Source of the DNA: Betaproteobacteria bacterium Ga0077532
GTDB lineage: Bacteria > Pseudomonadota > Gammaproteobacteria > Burkholderiales > Ga0077523
Reading direction: 5' to 3'
Assembly (NCBI GenBank): GCA_001464895.1
Contig: LNEE01000017.1
Span: forward strand, 124,001 to 188,000
Length of the DNA stretch: 64,000 bases
Positions within the stretch are counted from its first letter, which is position 1, and each line of letters starts with the position of its first letter. The position numbers and the translations under genes are program-made. The notes below the pieces were generated by a model. That model saw nothing but the letters and a program-made list of their open reading frames with translations, did no database searches and was not told the origin of the DNA. Below, piece after piece: positions 8,731 to 17,927 of this stretch.

Positions 8731-10374
8731 TCAGAGACCTCGCGCAGCGCGTTCCGGCGCCATCGATTCGGGGACGAATTCCAGACAGACACGCGTACCG
8801 CCGGCCGGCAACGGCACGACCTGCAGATGCCCGCCCAGGGATTGCGCGCGCTCGCGCATGATGGCGAGGCCGTAGTGCGGTATCTCGCCCGTCACCGGAG
8901 TGAACCCCTTGCCATCGTCGTCCACGTTCGCAAGGACCGCGCCCCCGGGGAGCGTGGCTACGCCGACCTGCACGTGCGTGGCCCGCGCGTGGCGCACGGT
9001 GTTCGAAAGCGCCTCTCGTACGACCTGTAGCAGGTGGAACTCCTCGTTGACCGTGAGGCGGCAACCCTCGATCCGGATGTCGAGCGCGATGGCGATGCCA
9101 CCACTTTTCTGACCGAACTCCGCGACGGCCTGATGCAGGGCCTCGACGAGACCGCGGCTGCCCATCTGGACGCGGAACGCGGCGATCAGCTCCTTCACCT
9201 GCCGGTAGACGCTCGACACGCCATCGCGCACCTGGAACGCCACGGCCGCCGTCGTCTCGGACCCGGGCGCCTCGCGCAGCGCCACCTGCAGACGCGCCAC
9301 CTGGATCTTGAGGAACGCGAGCGACTGCGCGAGGGAGTCGTGCAACTCGCGCGCGATCGCCGCCCGTTCCTCCAGCAGCGCCACCCGTCTTTCCTCGTGC
9401 CCGCGGCTCACGCCGACCAGCGCCAGCGCGATCAGGCGCGCCACCGTGCGGACCAGCACGACTCTCGCAGGGTCGAAGTCGAAGGCGTCAGGCCCCTCGA
9501 CGACAAGGAGTGCGATGGTCTCGTCGTCGCGCCGGATGGGGGCGACGAGGCTGCGGACCCCGCAGCCGTCGGGCGCGATGTCCTGCCGCATCGACATCGC
9601 GCCGATCTCGGCGAGCAACCGACTGTGGGCAAGACACACCGGCAGCCGCGGGGCAGCGACGACGTCCTCGCAATGCAGCGCCCGCTGGGCATGCACCCCG
9701 AGCTGCAGGGCGGCTGCGCTGGCACCCAGCTTGTGGACGAGCACGTCGAGTGCCTTCTTCATCGTGAACGCGGAAGGCGGCGCGCTCTCCAGAAGCTCGG
9801 CCACGAGGTTCAGGCAATGCAGGTCCTCGGCGTTGCGCCGGGCGAGTTCGGCATTGAAGCCGCGCTGCCAGTCGGCCTCGGCGTCGGTGCCGGCACGGCG
9901 GGCTGCCAGCCGGATCACGGCATGGGTGAGCCGATCGATCTCGTCGCCCGATGCCACGGGCGTGCCGGGCGGCAGGAGCGACAGGGCGCTGTCGACGCGC
10001 CGCACGAGGACCGACCACCCACGGCATGCGAGTCCTGCGGCGACGGCGATCGTCAACACCATGCACAGGCACTGGAGCAGAAGCGTCTGGGCCTGTCGAG
10101 ATTCGACGATCTGGCGCAGGGCTTGCGCAGGGTTGCGGGAAGTCGCATCGACGGCATCGATCGGGAGCGCGGCCGACGCGCGCCAGGCGACCTCGAGATC
10201 GCGCAACCCGTCCAGCGTGAAGTCCGCGAGAAGAACCGACCCGGTGAGCATCAGCGCCGGCGCGACGCAGACGATGGCGCACAACCCGGAGAGCGCCCAG
10301 AACAGCGGATAGGACGCGAGCACGCGACCGGTCCGCAACGGAGGCAAGGATGCAGCTGTACCTGTTCTCGGCAT
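8731..10374 (-). CDS. NarX-like sensor histidine kinase (HisKA_3)
   Basis: Membrane sensor of 547 aa. Two hydrophobic spans near residues 22-50 and 98-115 flank a short periplasmic loop of about 50 residues, smaller than in true NarX. A GAF-like region follows, then the HisKA_3 block RAAIARELHDSLAQSL with the phosphorylated His near residue 343, and an ATPase domain with DDDGKGF. ATG 10374 has GAGG upstream; TTG 10347 or GTG 10323 are alternatives. The first 25 bases overlap the divergent GGDEF gene. The stimulus is unknown. Confidence 0.9.
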   Translation of the reverse strand: MPRTGTAASLPPLRTGRVLASYPLFWALSGLCAIVCVAPALMLTGSVLLADFTLDGLRDLEVAWRASAALPIDAVDATSRNPAQALRQIVESRQAQTLLLQCLCMVLTIAVAAGLACRGWSVLVRRVDSALSLLPPGTPVASGDEIDRLTHAVIRLAARRAGTDAEADWQRGFNAELARRNAEDLHCLNLVAELLESAPPSAFTMKKALDVLVHKLGASAAALQLGVHAQRALHCEDVVAAPRLPVCLAHSRLLAEIGAMSMRQDIAPDGCGVRSLVAPIRRDDETIALLVVEGPDAFDFDPARVVLVRTVARLIALALVGVSRGHEERRVALLEERAAIARELHDSLAQSLAFLKIQVARLQVALREAPGSETTAAVAFQVRDGVSSVYRQVKELIAAFRVQMGSRGLVEALHQAVAEFGQKSGGIAIALDIRIEGCRLTVNEEFHLLQVVREALSNTVRHARATHVQVGVATLPGGAVLANVDDDGKGFTPVTGEIPHYGLAIMRERAQSLGGHLQVVPLPAGGTRVCLEFVPESMAPERAARGL

Positions 10375-12215
10375 GGGGCCTCACGCTCGTGTGCGCCATC
10401 ATCATCGGAAGCTGGTACGACCGGGACGTGGCCTGGGGTCTACCGCTCGTGGTGCTGTTCTGCTGGGCCCTCTTCCTGCTGGCCGGCTACCGCCGCCGCG
10501 GCCATGCGCCGACGCCGGACTCGGACCTCGACACCCGGCAGCAGCGCGCCTGGGGCCGACAACTCGCCGAGGACTTGCCCACACCAGCCGCGGTCCTGTC
10601 GGGCCGGACGGTGATCTTCGCGAACCGTGCCTTCCTGGAGATCATCGGCCTCGCGGGCCGCGATGATCAGATAGTGGGCATGCCCTTCACCAACCTGGTG
10701 CATCCACTCGACCACGAACGCTGTGCGGCGCTCCTTCAGGAGGCCCGGGGCACCGGCACTCCGGTGGGTGCGAATCTTCGTCTCACACGCGCCGACGCGA
10801 CGCTCCTGCGCTCGGAACTCAGTGTTTCCACGACCTCGCCCATCCCCGACACCTTCTTCCTTCAGCTGGGCGTGACGCTCGCCTCGCCGGTCCATCGGGC
10901 CGCGACCGAGGCCAGCACACCCGAGCTGGTCGATCGTATCGAGCAAGTGATATTCCAGCTGGATTCGAGCGCGCGCTTCACTTTCGTCAATGCCGCGTGG
11001 CGACGGCTCACGGGGCACCCGGTCGAGAAGGCCCTCGGCCAATCCCTCGTCGCGCACCTGCACCCGGACGAGCAGAAGGAGGCGGAGGCGCGGCTGCAGT
11101 CGGTGGCGGGAGGCGCGCTCGATCACCTGCTGATGGAGGTCCGACTGATCGCCGGCGACGACACGCTCCATTGGGTCGAGCTGCGGGCACGCGCCTTCAG
11201 TCTGGCGGGCGACGAAGCGCCGGTCGTCGTGGGCTCGCTCACGGAGGTGACGCGCCGCAAGCAGCGCGAAGAGCAGTTGCGCTCGAGCCGTCGGCATCTC
11301 AACACCCTGCTCGACAACGTACCGGGCATGGTCTACCGCGGCCGGCACGACCGGGACTGGACGATGGAATGGGTGAGCGACGGCTGCTCCGAACTGACGG
11401 GCTACGAGGCGCGTGACATCGTGGACAACGCCCGCGTCGCGTTCGGGGATCTCATCCATCCGGAGGACCGCGAGTTCGTCTGGGCTCTCGTGGAAACGCA
11501 ACTCGCCCAGGGCAAGGGCTTCCAGCTCTCGTACCGCATCGTCGATGCCGCGGGCGAGGTCAAGTGGGTGTGGGAGCAGGGCAAGGGCGTCTTTTCGTCC
11601 ACCGGCGACCTCCTCGCCCTGGAAGGTTTCATCACCGACGTGAGCGCGCGACGCGGCGCCGAGGAGGAGGCGAAGCGCCGGCTATGGTTCGACGCGCGCA
11701 CTGGGCTTGCGAGCAAGGCCATCTTCGACGACCGCCTCGGGTTCGTGCTGGACCAGACGCGCCTGTGGGGCTATCCGTTCGCGGTGCTGTGGGTGGACCT
11801 CGACAACTTCGGGGAGATCAACGCGCGCTTCGGCCGCGACTTCGGCGACCGTGCGCTTGCGCAGATGGCGCGCCGCTTCAAGGTGCTGAAGGGACCGGGC
11901 ACGACGGTGACGCGCGCCGGCGGCGACGAATTCGCCGTCTTGCTCACCGATCTGCGCGAGGGCTATCCGCTGGATGCGACGCAATCGGCGGCAAGCGCAA
12001 GCGAAGCCGCCATGGCCATCGCCGAGCGCGTCGGCGCAATGCTGGCGGAACCCATGCGCATCGACGGACGCGATCTCTCGGTGAGCGCGAGCACCGGGAT
12101 CGCGGTGAGCACGACCAACTACCCGTCGGCGGACGCGATGCTGCTCGCGGCCCGCCGCGCGTCGATGGCAGCGCGGGCGGCGGACAAAGGCTTGTGCAGG
12201 ATCGCGGGGGTGTGA
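10350..12215 (+). CDS. PAS-domain diguanylate cyclase (GGDEF)
   Basis: Membrane-anchored signalling protein of 621 aa. Two hydrophobic spans lie within the first 50 residues, followed by about three PAS domains (roughly 65-180, 190-310 and 315-435, the last with a PAC-like end) and a GGDEF domain from about 440. The catalytic motif is intact at residues 524-528 (AGGDEFAVLL), so it probably makes cyclic di-GMP. There is no EAL domain. GGAGG lies just before the ATG. It is transcribed away from the sensor kinase and may share its signal. Confidence 0.92.
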   Translation: MQLYLFSAWGLTLVCAIIIGSWYDRDVAWGLPLVVLFCWALFLLAGYRRRGHAPTPDSDLDTRQQRAWGRQLAEDLPTPAAVLSGRTVIFANRAFLEIIGLAGRDDQIVGMPFTNLVHPLDHERCAALLQEARGTGTPVGANLRLTRADATLLRSELSVSTTSPIPDTFFLQLGVTLASPVHRAATEASTPELVDRIEQVIFQLDSSARFTFVNAAWRRLTGHPVEKALGQSLVAHLHPDEQKEAEARLQSVAGGALDHLLMEVRLIAGDDTLHWVELRARAFSLAGDEAPVVVGSLTEVTRRKQREEQLRSSRRHLNTLLDNVPGMVYRGRHDRDWTMEWVSDGCSELTGYEARDIVDNARVAFGDLIHPEDREFVWALVETQLAQGKGFQLSYRIVDAAGEVKWVWEQGKGVFSSTGDLLALEGFITDVSARRGAEEEAKRRLWFDARTGLASKAIFDDRLGFVLDQTRLWGYPFAVLWVDLDNFGEINARFGRDFGDRALAQMARRFKVLKGPGTTVTRAGGDEFAVLLTDLREGYPLDATQSAASASEAAMAIAERVGAMLAEPMRIDGRDLSVSASTGIAVSTTNYPSADAMLLAARRASMAARAADKGLCRIAGV

Positions 12216-12241
12216 GGCGGTAGGGGTTCAGGGGGTTTCGG

Positions 12242-12295
12242 TGGATGCGCCGCGGTGCCCACGCCTACGCCGCGTCGGGCGGAGCCCGACCCACG
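12242..12295. repeat. 54-base direct repeat, copy A, ending in a small hairpin
   Basis: Matches 12372-12425 at 53 of 54 positions (A versus G at 12266/12396). Near its right end GTCGGGC-GGA-GCCCGAC (12274-12290) forms a perfect 7-base stem. The pattern resembles REP-type intergenic repeats of high-GC proteobacteria. Confidence 0.8.
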
Positions 12296-12342
12296 CAATC
12301 CTCCACGTACATCGAGGTGCGAGTGCCCCGCGCTCTGCGTTG

Positions 12343-12360
12343 GTCGGACTGCAGTCCGAC
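12343..12360. repeat. 18-base perfect palindrome between the two repeat copies
   Basis: GTCGGACTGCAGTCCGAC reads the same on both strands. It has the same GTCGG...CCGAC frame as the hairpins in the flanking direct repeats, so it is probably part of the same composite element. Confidence 0.8.
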
Positions 12361-12371
12361 GCCCGGGTCGA

Positions 12372-12425
12372 TGGATGCGCCGCGGTGCCCACGCCTGCGC
12401 CGCGTCGGGCGGAGCCCGACCCACG
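12372..12425. repeat. 54-base direct repeat, copy B
   Basis: Second copy of the element at 12242-12295, same orientation, 130 bases away start to start. Its hairpin is at 12404-12420. It sits 27 bases beyond the radA stop and could also help end radA or GGDEF-gene transcription. Confidence 0.8.
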
Positions 12426-12451
12426 ACAGGCTCCGTTCCAGGCCTCGCTCG

Positions 12452-13807
12452 CTACCCCCGCACCGCCTGGACCGCCTCGTCGATGCGTTCCACCGGGATC
12501 GTCGTCAACCCATCGATGGGCGTCTTGGGCTGGTTCGCCTTCGGGATCACGGCCCGCGTGAAGCCGAGCTTCGCGGCCTCGCGCAGGCGCTCCTGGCCGC
12601 GCTGCACGGCGCGCACCTCGCCCGCGAGACCCACCTCGCCGAAGCACACGAGCTTCTCGGGAAGCGCGCGATTGCGCAGTGACGACACGATCGCAAGCAG
12701 CACGGGCAGGTCGGCCGCAGGTTCATCGATCTTCACGCCACCCACGGCGTTCACGAAGACGTCCTGATCGAAGCACGCGATGCCCGCATGGCGGTGCAGT
12801 ACTGCAAGCAGCATGGCGAGGCGGTTCTGTTCGAGCCCCACCGACAGCCGCCGGGCATTGGGCGCGTGGGCCTCGTCGACGAGCGCCTGGATCTCCACGA
12901 GAAGCGGGCGCGTTCCCTCCTGCGTGACCATCACGCACGACCCCGGCACCGCGCCGCCGTGCTGCGAGAGGAAGAGCGCGGACGGGTTCGAGACACCGCG
13001 CAGTCCCTTCTCGGTCATGGCGAAGACGCCCAGTTCGTTCGCGGCACCGAAGCGGTTCTTGATGGCACGCACGAGGCGGAAGCTCGAATGCGAGTCACCC
13101 TCGAAGTACAGGACGCAGTCGACCATGTGCTCCAGCACCCGCGGACCGGCGATCGCGCCTTCCTTCGTGACGTGACCCACGAGCACCAGCGCCGTTCCGC
13201 GTGACTTGGCGAACCGCGTGAACTGCGCCGCGCACTCGCGGACCTGCGCCACGCTGCCGGGCGCCGACGTGAGCGCCTCCGAGTACACGGTCTGGATCGA
13301 GTCGATCACTGCAATCTCGGGCTTGCGCGTCTCGAGCGTAGCGAGAATGCGCTCCAGCTGGATCTCGGCCAGCAGGTCGACGGGACTGCCCTCGAGGCCG
13401 AGCCGGCGCGCGCGCAGGGCCACCTGCTGCGCGGATTCCTCGCCGCTCACGTACAGCACGCTGCACGTCTTCGCCATGCCCGTGAGCGCCTGGAGCAGCA
13501 GCGTCGACTTGCCGATGCCGGGGTCCCCGCCGATCAGGACGACGGCGCCGCGGACAAGGCCGCCGCCCAGCACGCGATCCAGCTCGCCGATCTGCGTCGA
13601 ACGACGCGGGGCTTCCTCGGCTTCGACGTCGGCCAGGCTGGTGACCCGGCTCGCCTCGGCCAGACCCTGGTAACGGGCCGGCGCCTTGCTCTCGCCGACG
13701 GATTCCACGAGGGTGTTCCAGGCGCTGCAGTGCGGGCACTGCCCCTGCCACTTGGGGGATTCGCCACCGCATTCGGTACAGGCGTAGAGCGTCTTGGACT
13801 TGGCCAT
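12452..13807 (-). CDS. radA: DNA repair protein RadA
   Basis: RecA-like helicase that processes branched recombination intermediates, 451 aa (E. coli RadA is about 460). All landmarks are visible: a C4 zinc finger (C10, C13, C24, C27), Walker A GGDPGIGKS (93-101), Walker B IAVIDS (165-170), the RadA-specific KNRFG motif (250-254) and a Lon-like C-terminal domain. ATG 13807 gives the usual MAKSK start; the open frame upstream of it is not RadA-like. It lies near alr and lplT, a neighbourhood common in betaproteobacteria. Confidence 0.97.
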   Translation of the reverse strand: MAKSKTLYACTECGGESPKWQGQCPHCSAWNTLVESVGESKAPARYQGLAEASRVTSLADVEAEEAPRRSTQIGELDRVLGGGLVRGAVVLIGGDPGIGKSTLLLQALTGMAKTCSVLYVSGEESAQQVALRARRLGLEGSPVDLLAEIQLERILATLETRKPEIAVIDSIQTVYSEALTSAPGSVAQVRECAAQFTRFAKSRGTALVLVGHVTKEGAIAGPRVLEHMVDCVLYFEGDSHSSFRLVRAIKNRFGAANELGVFAMTEKGLRGVSNPSALFLSQHGGAVPGSCVMVTQEGTRPLLVEIQALVDEAHAPNARRLSVGLEQNRLAMLLAVLHRHAGIACFDQDVFVNAVGGVKIDEPAADLPVLLAIVSSLRNRALPEKLVCFGEVGLAGEVRAVQRGQERLREAAKLGFTRAVIPKANQPKTPIDGLTTIPVERIDEAVQAVRG

Positions 13808-13989
13808 CGATGGGAGGGACGCGGCAGGTGGTGAGTGAGGCCCGGATGGTATCGCCTCGACGCCTTTCCTCACCGTGCCATCTCGCCCGTTCGCGAGGAC
13901 GAGACTCCTGGTACCACGTGGTCTGCCCAGAACGATCGAACTCGCCACCGCATCCGTGACCGAGGCGGCGGGACTGACCTGCCCTCGCT

Positions 13990-15135
13990 TCAGCCGCGCC
14001 CGACCGCCGTGCGCTTCTTCTTCTCCGGGTCGTCGAACGTGAGCGTGTGGGCGATGGCCTTGCACTGCACGTTCCTCCCGCGCACCTCCAGCGGCGTGCC
14101 CTGTACGGCGGCGGTCGGCTTCAACCGGGCGATCGCCATTGAACGCCTGGTGAGACATGAGAACAGCGCGCAGGTGATGACGCCGACCTTCTCGCCGCCC
14201 GACCAGAGTTCGTCGCCCCCGTCGGCGGCCTGGTCGGTGTCGAGCAGCACGCCGAAGATCTTGATGCGCTCCCTGCCCTGCAAGGCGAAGTGGCGCTCGG
14301 CACCGCGGAAGTTCGTCTTGCCGGGGCTCACGGTGAACGTGAGTCCGAGTTCCCACAGCGAATCGCCATTCACGGCATCCGGCGCGTCGTACGGATACAT
14401 CTGGGCGTTGTCGTACGGGTAGAACAGCAGGTACGACTCGACGCGCAGCATGTCGAGCACGAGGAAGCGGCACGGGATGATGCCCATGGGCGCGCCCGCT
14501 TCGAGGATGGTGTCCCAGAGGTACACGACGTCCTTCGCGCTCACGAAGATCTCGTAGCCGCGCTCTCCCGTATAGCCGGTACGCGAGATCATCACGTGAC
14601 GGCCGAACAGCGTCGTCGGCAGGTGATGGAAGTACTTCAGGTCGTGGATACCCGGCACGTGCTGCGCGAGGAACTCGACGGCGAGCGGACCCTGCAGCGA
14701 GATGTTGTGGAGATCGTCATCGAACTTGATCGAGACATTCTTCCCCACTGCCGAACGCGCGAGTTCCTCCTGTCCGGTGCCGCTGCCGTGCACGACGAGC
14801 CACGCGTTCGGGGCGAGGCAGTAGCAGAGGCAGTCTTCGGTGAAATAGCCGGCGTCGTTCAGCATGCACGCGTAGACCGACTTGCCGGGGTACACCTTCG
14901 AAAGATCGCGCGTCGTCGCGTGGCTCAGCACAGCGGTGGCATCCGGCCCGGTGACGTGCACTTTCTTGAGGCCGCTCACGTCCATCAGCCCGGCCTTGGT
15001 GCGGATCGCGGCGTACTCCTCGTCGACGTCCTTCGCATAGGTCCATGCCGTTCCCATGCCGTTCCAGTCTTCCAGTTTCGAGCCGAGCGCGAGGTGACGC
15101 GCCTGCAGTGCAGAGGTACGCGACAAGGGACTCAT
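13990..15135 (-). CDS. GcvT-family aminomethyltransferase-like protein
   Basis: Protein of 381 aa with the folate-binding GcvT/YgfZ/DmdA fold. Recognisable parts are GLMDVSGLKKVHVTGPDA near residue 50, a SRTGYTGERGYEIF segment typical of glycine-cleavage T proteins, and a C-terminal GcvT barrel. No gcvH or gcvP is near, so it may act on another methylated or aminomethyl substrate with tetrahydrofolate. ATG 15135 fits the family N terminus; an earlier start would add a low-complexity Arg-rich extension. The substrate is unassigned. Confidence 0.8.
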   Translation of the reverse strand: MSPLSRTSALQARHLALGSKLEDWNGMGTAWTYAKDVDEEYAAIRTKAGLMDVSGLKKVHVTGPDATAVLSHATTRDLSKVYPGKSVYACMLNDAGYFTEDCLCYCLAPNAWLVVHGSGTGQEELARSAVGKNVSIKFDDDLHNISLQGPLAVEFLAQHVPGIHDLKYFHHLPTTLFGRHVMISRTGYTGERGYEIFVSAKDVVYLWDTILEAGAPMGIIPCRFLVLDMLRVESYLLFYPYDNAQMYPYDAPDAVNGDSLWELGLTFTVSPGKTNFRGAERHFALQGRERIKIFGVLLDTDQAADGGDELWSGGEKVGVITCALFSCLTRRSMAIARLKPTAAVQGTPLEVRGRNVQCKAIAHTLTFDDPEKKKRTAVGRG

Positions 15136-15300
15136 GGCAATGGGTTCTCCGGTGTTCGATGGAAGGCGGGGCGATCGGGGCGCACGTCGCTGGCGCGTGC
15201 GTGCTCGGGATCGACATCGGGCAGCAAGGCCCGGACCATCGACGTCGGATCGACGTGCAACCACTCCACTGGCGCGCGAGCCCGGCGCGCCGCGTACCCG

Positions 15301-16386
15301 TCAGACCGTACGCACGGGCGCGCCGACCTCCGTCGGGACCCGCGGGGCGAGCGCGCACAGCAGTTCGTAGCCCACCGTCCCCGCCGACCTCGCCACCTCA
15401 TCGACCGACAGACCTTCACCCCAGAGCGTGACCTCGCTGCCCACCCGGGCCGCGGGCGCGGGCGTGAGGTCGATGGTGATCATGTCCATCGAGACGCGAC
15501 CCACGATGCGGGTCCGGATGCCGTCCACGAGCATCGGAGTCCCCGTGGGTGCGTGCCGCGGGTAGCCGTCGCCATAGCCACAGGCGACGACGCCGATCCG
15601 CATGGCGCGCTCGGCGACGAACTGCCCGCCATAGCCGACGCGATCACCCGCCGCGAGCGTCTGGACAGCGATGACGCGGGATCGAAGCGTCATCACGGGA
15701 CGCAGCCCGAGATCGTCCGCGGACCGGTCGTCGAAGGGCGAAGCGCCGTAGAGCAGGATCCCGGGCCGCACCCAGTCGCCCCGGGCGCGCGGATGCGCGA
15801 TGAGGGCCGCCGAGTTCGCCGCCGATCTCGGCAGCGCGGCGCCGTCACACGCTGCTTCGAACACGGCGAACGCGGCATCGATGCCGTCGGCGCGCTCGGC
15901 GTCGGCGAAGTGGGTCATCAGCGTGATGTCGGCGACCGCCGGCAGCGTCCGGAGCGTCGCGAGGGCCTCCCGGAACGGTCCCACCCGAAAGCCGAGCCGA
16001 TTCATGCCGCTGTTGCACTTCAACAGGACTCCGACGGGCGCCGAGGGCGGGGCCACTTCGAGCATGCGCACCTGCCCGGCCTCGTGAACCACCACATGCA
16101 CGCGATGGCGCGCCGCCTCGTGGAGATCGCGCTGCTCGAAGCATCCCTCCAGCAGCACGATCCGCCGGTCGAACCCGGAGGCGCGGATGGCGATGGCGTC
16201 CTCGAGATCGAGCACGGCGATGCCGTCGGCCTCGGACAGGGCGGGCAGTACATGGGAGAGGCGGTGTCCGTAGGCTGCGGCCTTGGCAACGGCGAGCACG
16301 CGCGCTGCACCGGCATGCCTCCGCGCGACGCCGAGATTGTGGCGAAGGGCATCGAGATCGATACTGGCGAGGATGGGACGAAACAT
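15301..16386 (-). CDS. alr: Alanine racemase
   Basis: PLP enzyme of 361 aa that converts L- to D-alanine for peptidoglycan. The PLP lysine is K35 in AVAKAAAYGH (the usual form is KANAYGHG, so Asn is replaced by Ala). The second catalytic residue is the Tyr of DRVGYGG near residue 251. The terminal RVSMDM and WGEG segments are standard. ATG 16386 is the family start. It is divergent from lplT, as in many betaproteobacteria. Confidence 0.96.
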   Translation of the reverse strand: MFRPILASIDLDALRHNLGVARRHAGAARVLAVAKAAAYGHRLSHVLPALSEADGIAVLDLEDAIAIRASGFDRRIVLLEGCFEQRDLHEAARHRVHVVVHEAGQVRMLEVAPPSAPVGVLLKCNSGMNRLGFRVGPFREALATLRTLPAVADITLMTHFADAERADGIDAAFAVFEAACDGAALPRSAANSAALIAHPRARGDWVRPGILLYGASPFDDRSADDLGLRPVMTLRSRVIAVQTLAAGDRVGYGGQFVAERAMRIGVVACGYGDGYPRHAPTGTPMLVDGIRTRIVGRVSMDMITIDLTPAPAARVGSEVTLWGEGLSVDEVARSAGTVGYELLCALAPRVPTEVGAPVRTV

Positions 16387-16531
16387 GCGGAGCGGCTTTG
16401 AAATCGGTGGATCGCGCGGGGCGACGGACAGACGAATTGTACGTTCGCATACCTTCACGGACGGCCGGTCATCCCCATACGGAACGGCGGGGGAATCATG
16501 GTATAAATCGGCGCCCGCCAGGGAGCGGAGC

Positions 16532-16652
16532 CATGACACACACCACTCCGCCCAATGAAATCTGCGACATCCGCGCAGGCATCGCATGCCCAGGAAGCAC
16601 AGGCGCTGCATTCCAGCTCCGATGGAAACTCCTCGCCAGCCCCGCGACATGA
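16532..16652 (+). CDS. Possible 39-residue leader peptide ahead of lplT
   Basis: ATG 16532 has a good ribosome site (AGGGAGCGGAG), whereas the lplT start has none. This frame encodes 39 residues (begins MTHTTPPNE) and stops at 16650-16652, four bases before the lplT ATG. That layout suits reinitiation or translational coupling. A TATAAAT stretch at 16502-16508 could be the -10 element, but no good -35 is visible. No homology is recognised. Confidence 0.35.
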
Positions 16653-16656
16653 CCGC

Positions 16657-17904
16657 ATGAATCGCGGCTTCTACACGATCCTCGCCGCACAGTTCTTCTC
16701 GGCCCTGGCCGACAACGCGCTGCTGTTCGCCGCGATCTCGCTGCTCTCCAGTCTCGAAGCCGCAGACTGGCAGACGTACGTCCTGCAGCAGTTCTTCGTC
16801 TTCTCGTACATCATCCTCGCGCCCTACGTCGGCGCGTTCGCGGACGCCCTGCCGAAGGGGCGCGTCATGTTCATCAGCAACACGATGAAGATCGCGGGGT
16901 GCGCAGCGATGCTCGTCGGGCTCCACCCCCTCTTCGCGTACGGCATCGTCGGGATCGGCGCAGCGACCTACTCGCCGGCGAAGTACGGGATCCTCACCGA
17001 AGTCCTGCCTCCGCACCGTCTCGTCGCGGCGAACGGCTGGATGGAGGGCCTCACCGTCGCATCGATCATCCTCGGCGCCATCATCGGCGGCATCATGGTG
17101 GGCCCGCAGTTCTCCGAATGGCTCTACGGGGCGTTGCCCGCGCTGCGCAGCATCCCGCCGCTCGACACCGCGCCCGAGATCGCGATCCTGGTGATCCTCG
17201 GACTGTACGGTCTAGCGGCAGCGTTCAACCTCCGCATCCCCAAGCTTCCCGTCGATCACAAGATGGCGCGGAAGGACCCGATCTTCCTGATCCGCGACTT
17301 CTCACGGAGCTTCATGCAGCTGTGGCGCGACCCGCTGGGCCAGGTCTCGCTGGCGGTCACCACGCTCTTCTGGGGTGCCGGCGCGACGCTCCGGCTGATC
17401 GTGCTGCAATGGTCCAAGGTCGCCCTGGGGTTCTCGCAACAGCAGGCGGCACTGCTCACGATCGTGGTGGGGATCGGCATCGCATTCGGATCCGTGGCCG
17501 CAGCGCGCTACGTGAAACTGGAGCGCGCGGTGAAGGTCCTGCCCGTGGGCATCGCGATGGGGCTGATCGTGATGTCGATGATCTTCGTGACGGACTGGCG
17601 GGTCGCGGTCGCGTTGCTCATCGTGATCGGTGCGCTGGGCGGGTATTTCGTCGTGCCGATGAACGCCCTGCTCCAGCATCGCGGGCACAAGCTGATGGGC
17701 GCCGGACACTCGATCGCCGTGCAGAACTTCAACGAGAACCTCTGCATCTTCGGGATGCTCGGCCTGTCGGCGGGGATGAGCGCGGCCGGGCTGTCTATCT
17801 ACACGATCATCGTCGTCTTCGGGTTGATCGTCGCCTCTTCGATGTACGCGCTGTACCGTCGACATGGGCACGACCAGGACAACGAGCCGCCTCCGACCGA
17901 CTGA
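16657..17904 (+). CDS. lplT: Lysophospholipid transporter LplT (MFS)
   Basis: Inner-membrane flippase of 415 aa with about 12 spans that brings lysophospholipids inward for reacylation. The N terminus MNRGFYTILAAQFFSALADN and the segments YSPAKYGIL, LFWGAGATLR and GGYFVVPMNALLQ are typical of LplT. The start was chosen by that N terminus; an in-frame ATG 34 codons earlier would add a polar stretch absent from the family. No acyltransferase domain is fused or adjacent. Confidence 0.94.
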   Translation: MNRGFYTILAAQFFSALADNALLFAAISLLSSLEAADWQTYVLQQFFVFSYIILAPYVGAFADALPKGRVMFISNTMKIAGCAAMLVGLHPLFAYGIVGIGAATYSPAKYGILTEVLPPHRLVAANGWMEGLTVASIILGAIIGGIMVGPQFSEWLYGALPALRSIPPLDTAPEIAILVILGLYGLAAAFNLRIPKLPVDHKMARKDPIFLIRDFSRSFMQLWRDPLGQVSLAVTTLFWGAGATLRLIVLQWSKVALGFSQQQAALLTIVVGIGIAFGSVAAARYVKLERAVKVLPVGIAMGLIVMSMIFVTDWRVAVALLIVIGALGGYFVVPMNALLQHRGHKLMGAGHSIAVQNFNENLCIFGMLGLSAGMSAAGLSIYTIIVVFGLIVASSMYALYRRHGHDQDNEPPPTD

Positions 17905-17927
17905 CGCCGGTCAGGGCCGGGGGACGA

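Noticed and set aside
14290..16401. Open frame of 703 codons on the plus strand opposite the GcvT-like gene and alr
   Set aside because: Antisense to two clear enzymes; no domain, and it runs through the gap between them.
16436..16441. TACAAT on the minus strand as -10 element for alr
   Set aside because: No acceptable -35 hexamer at 16-18 bases; too weak to list as a promoter.
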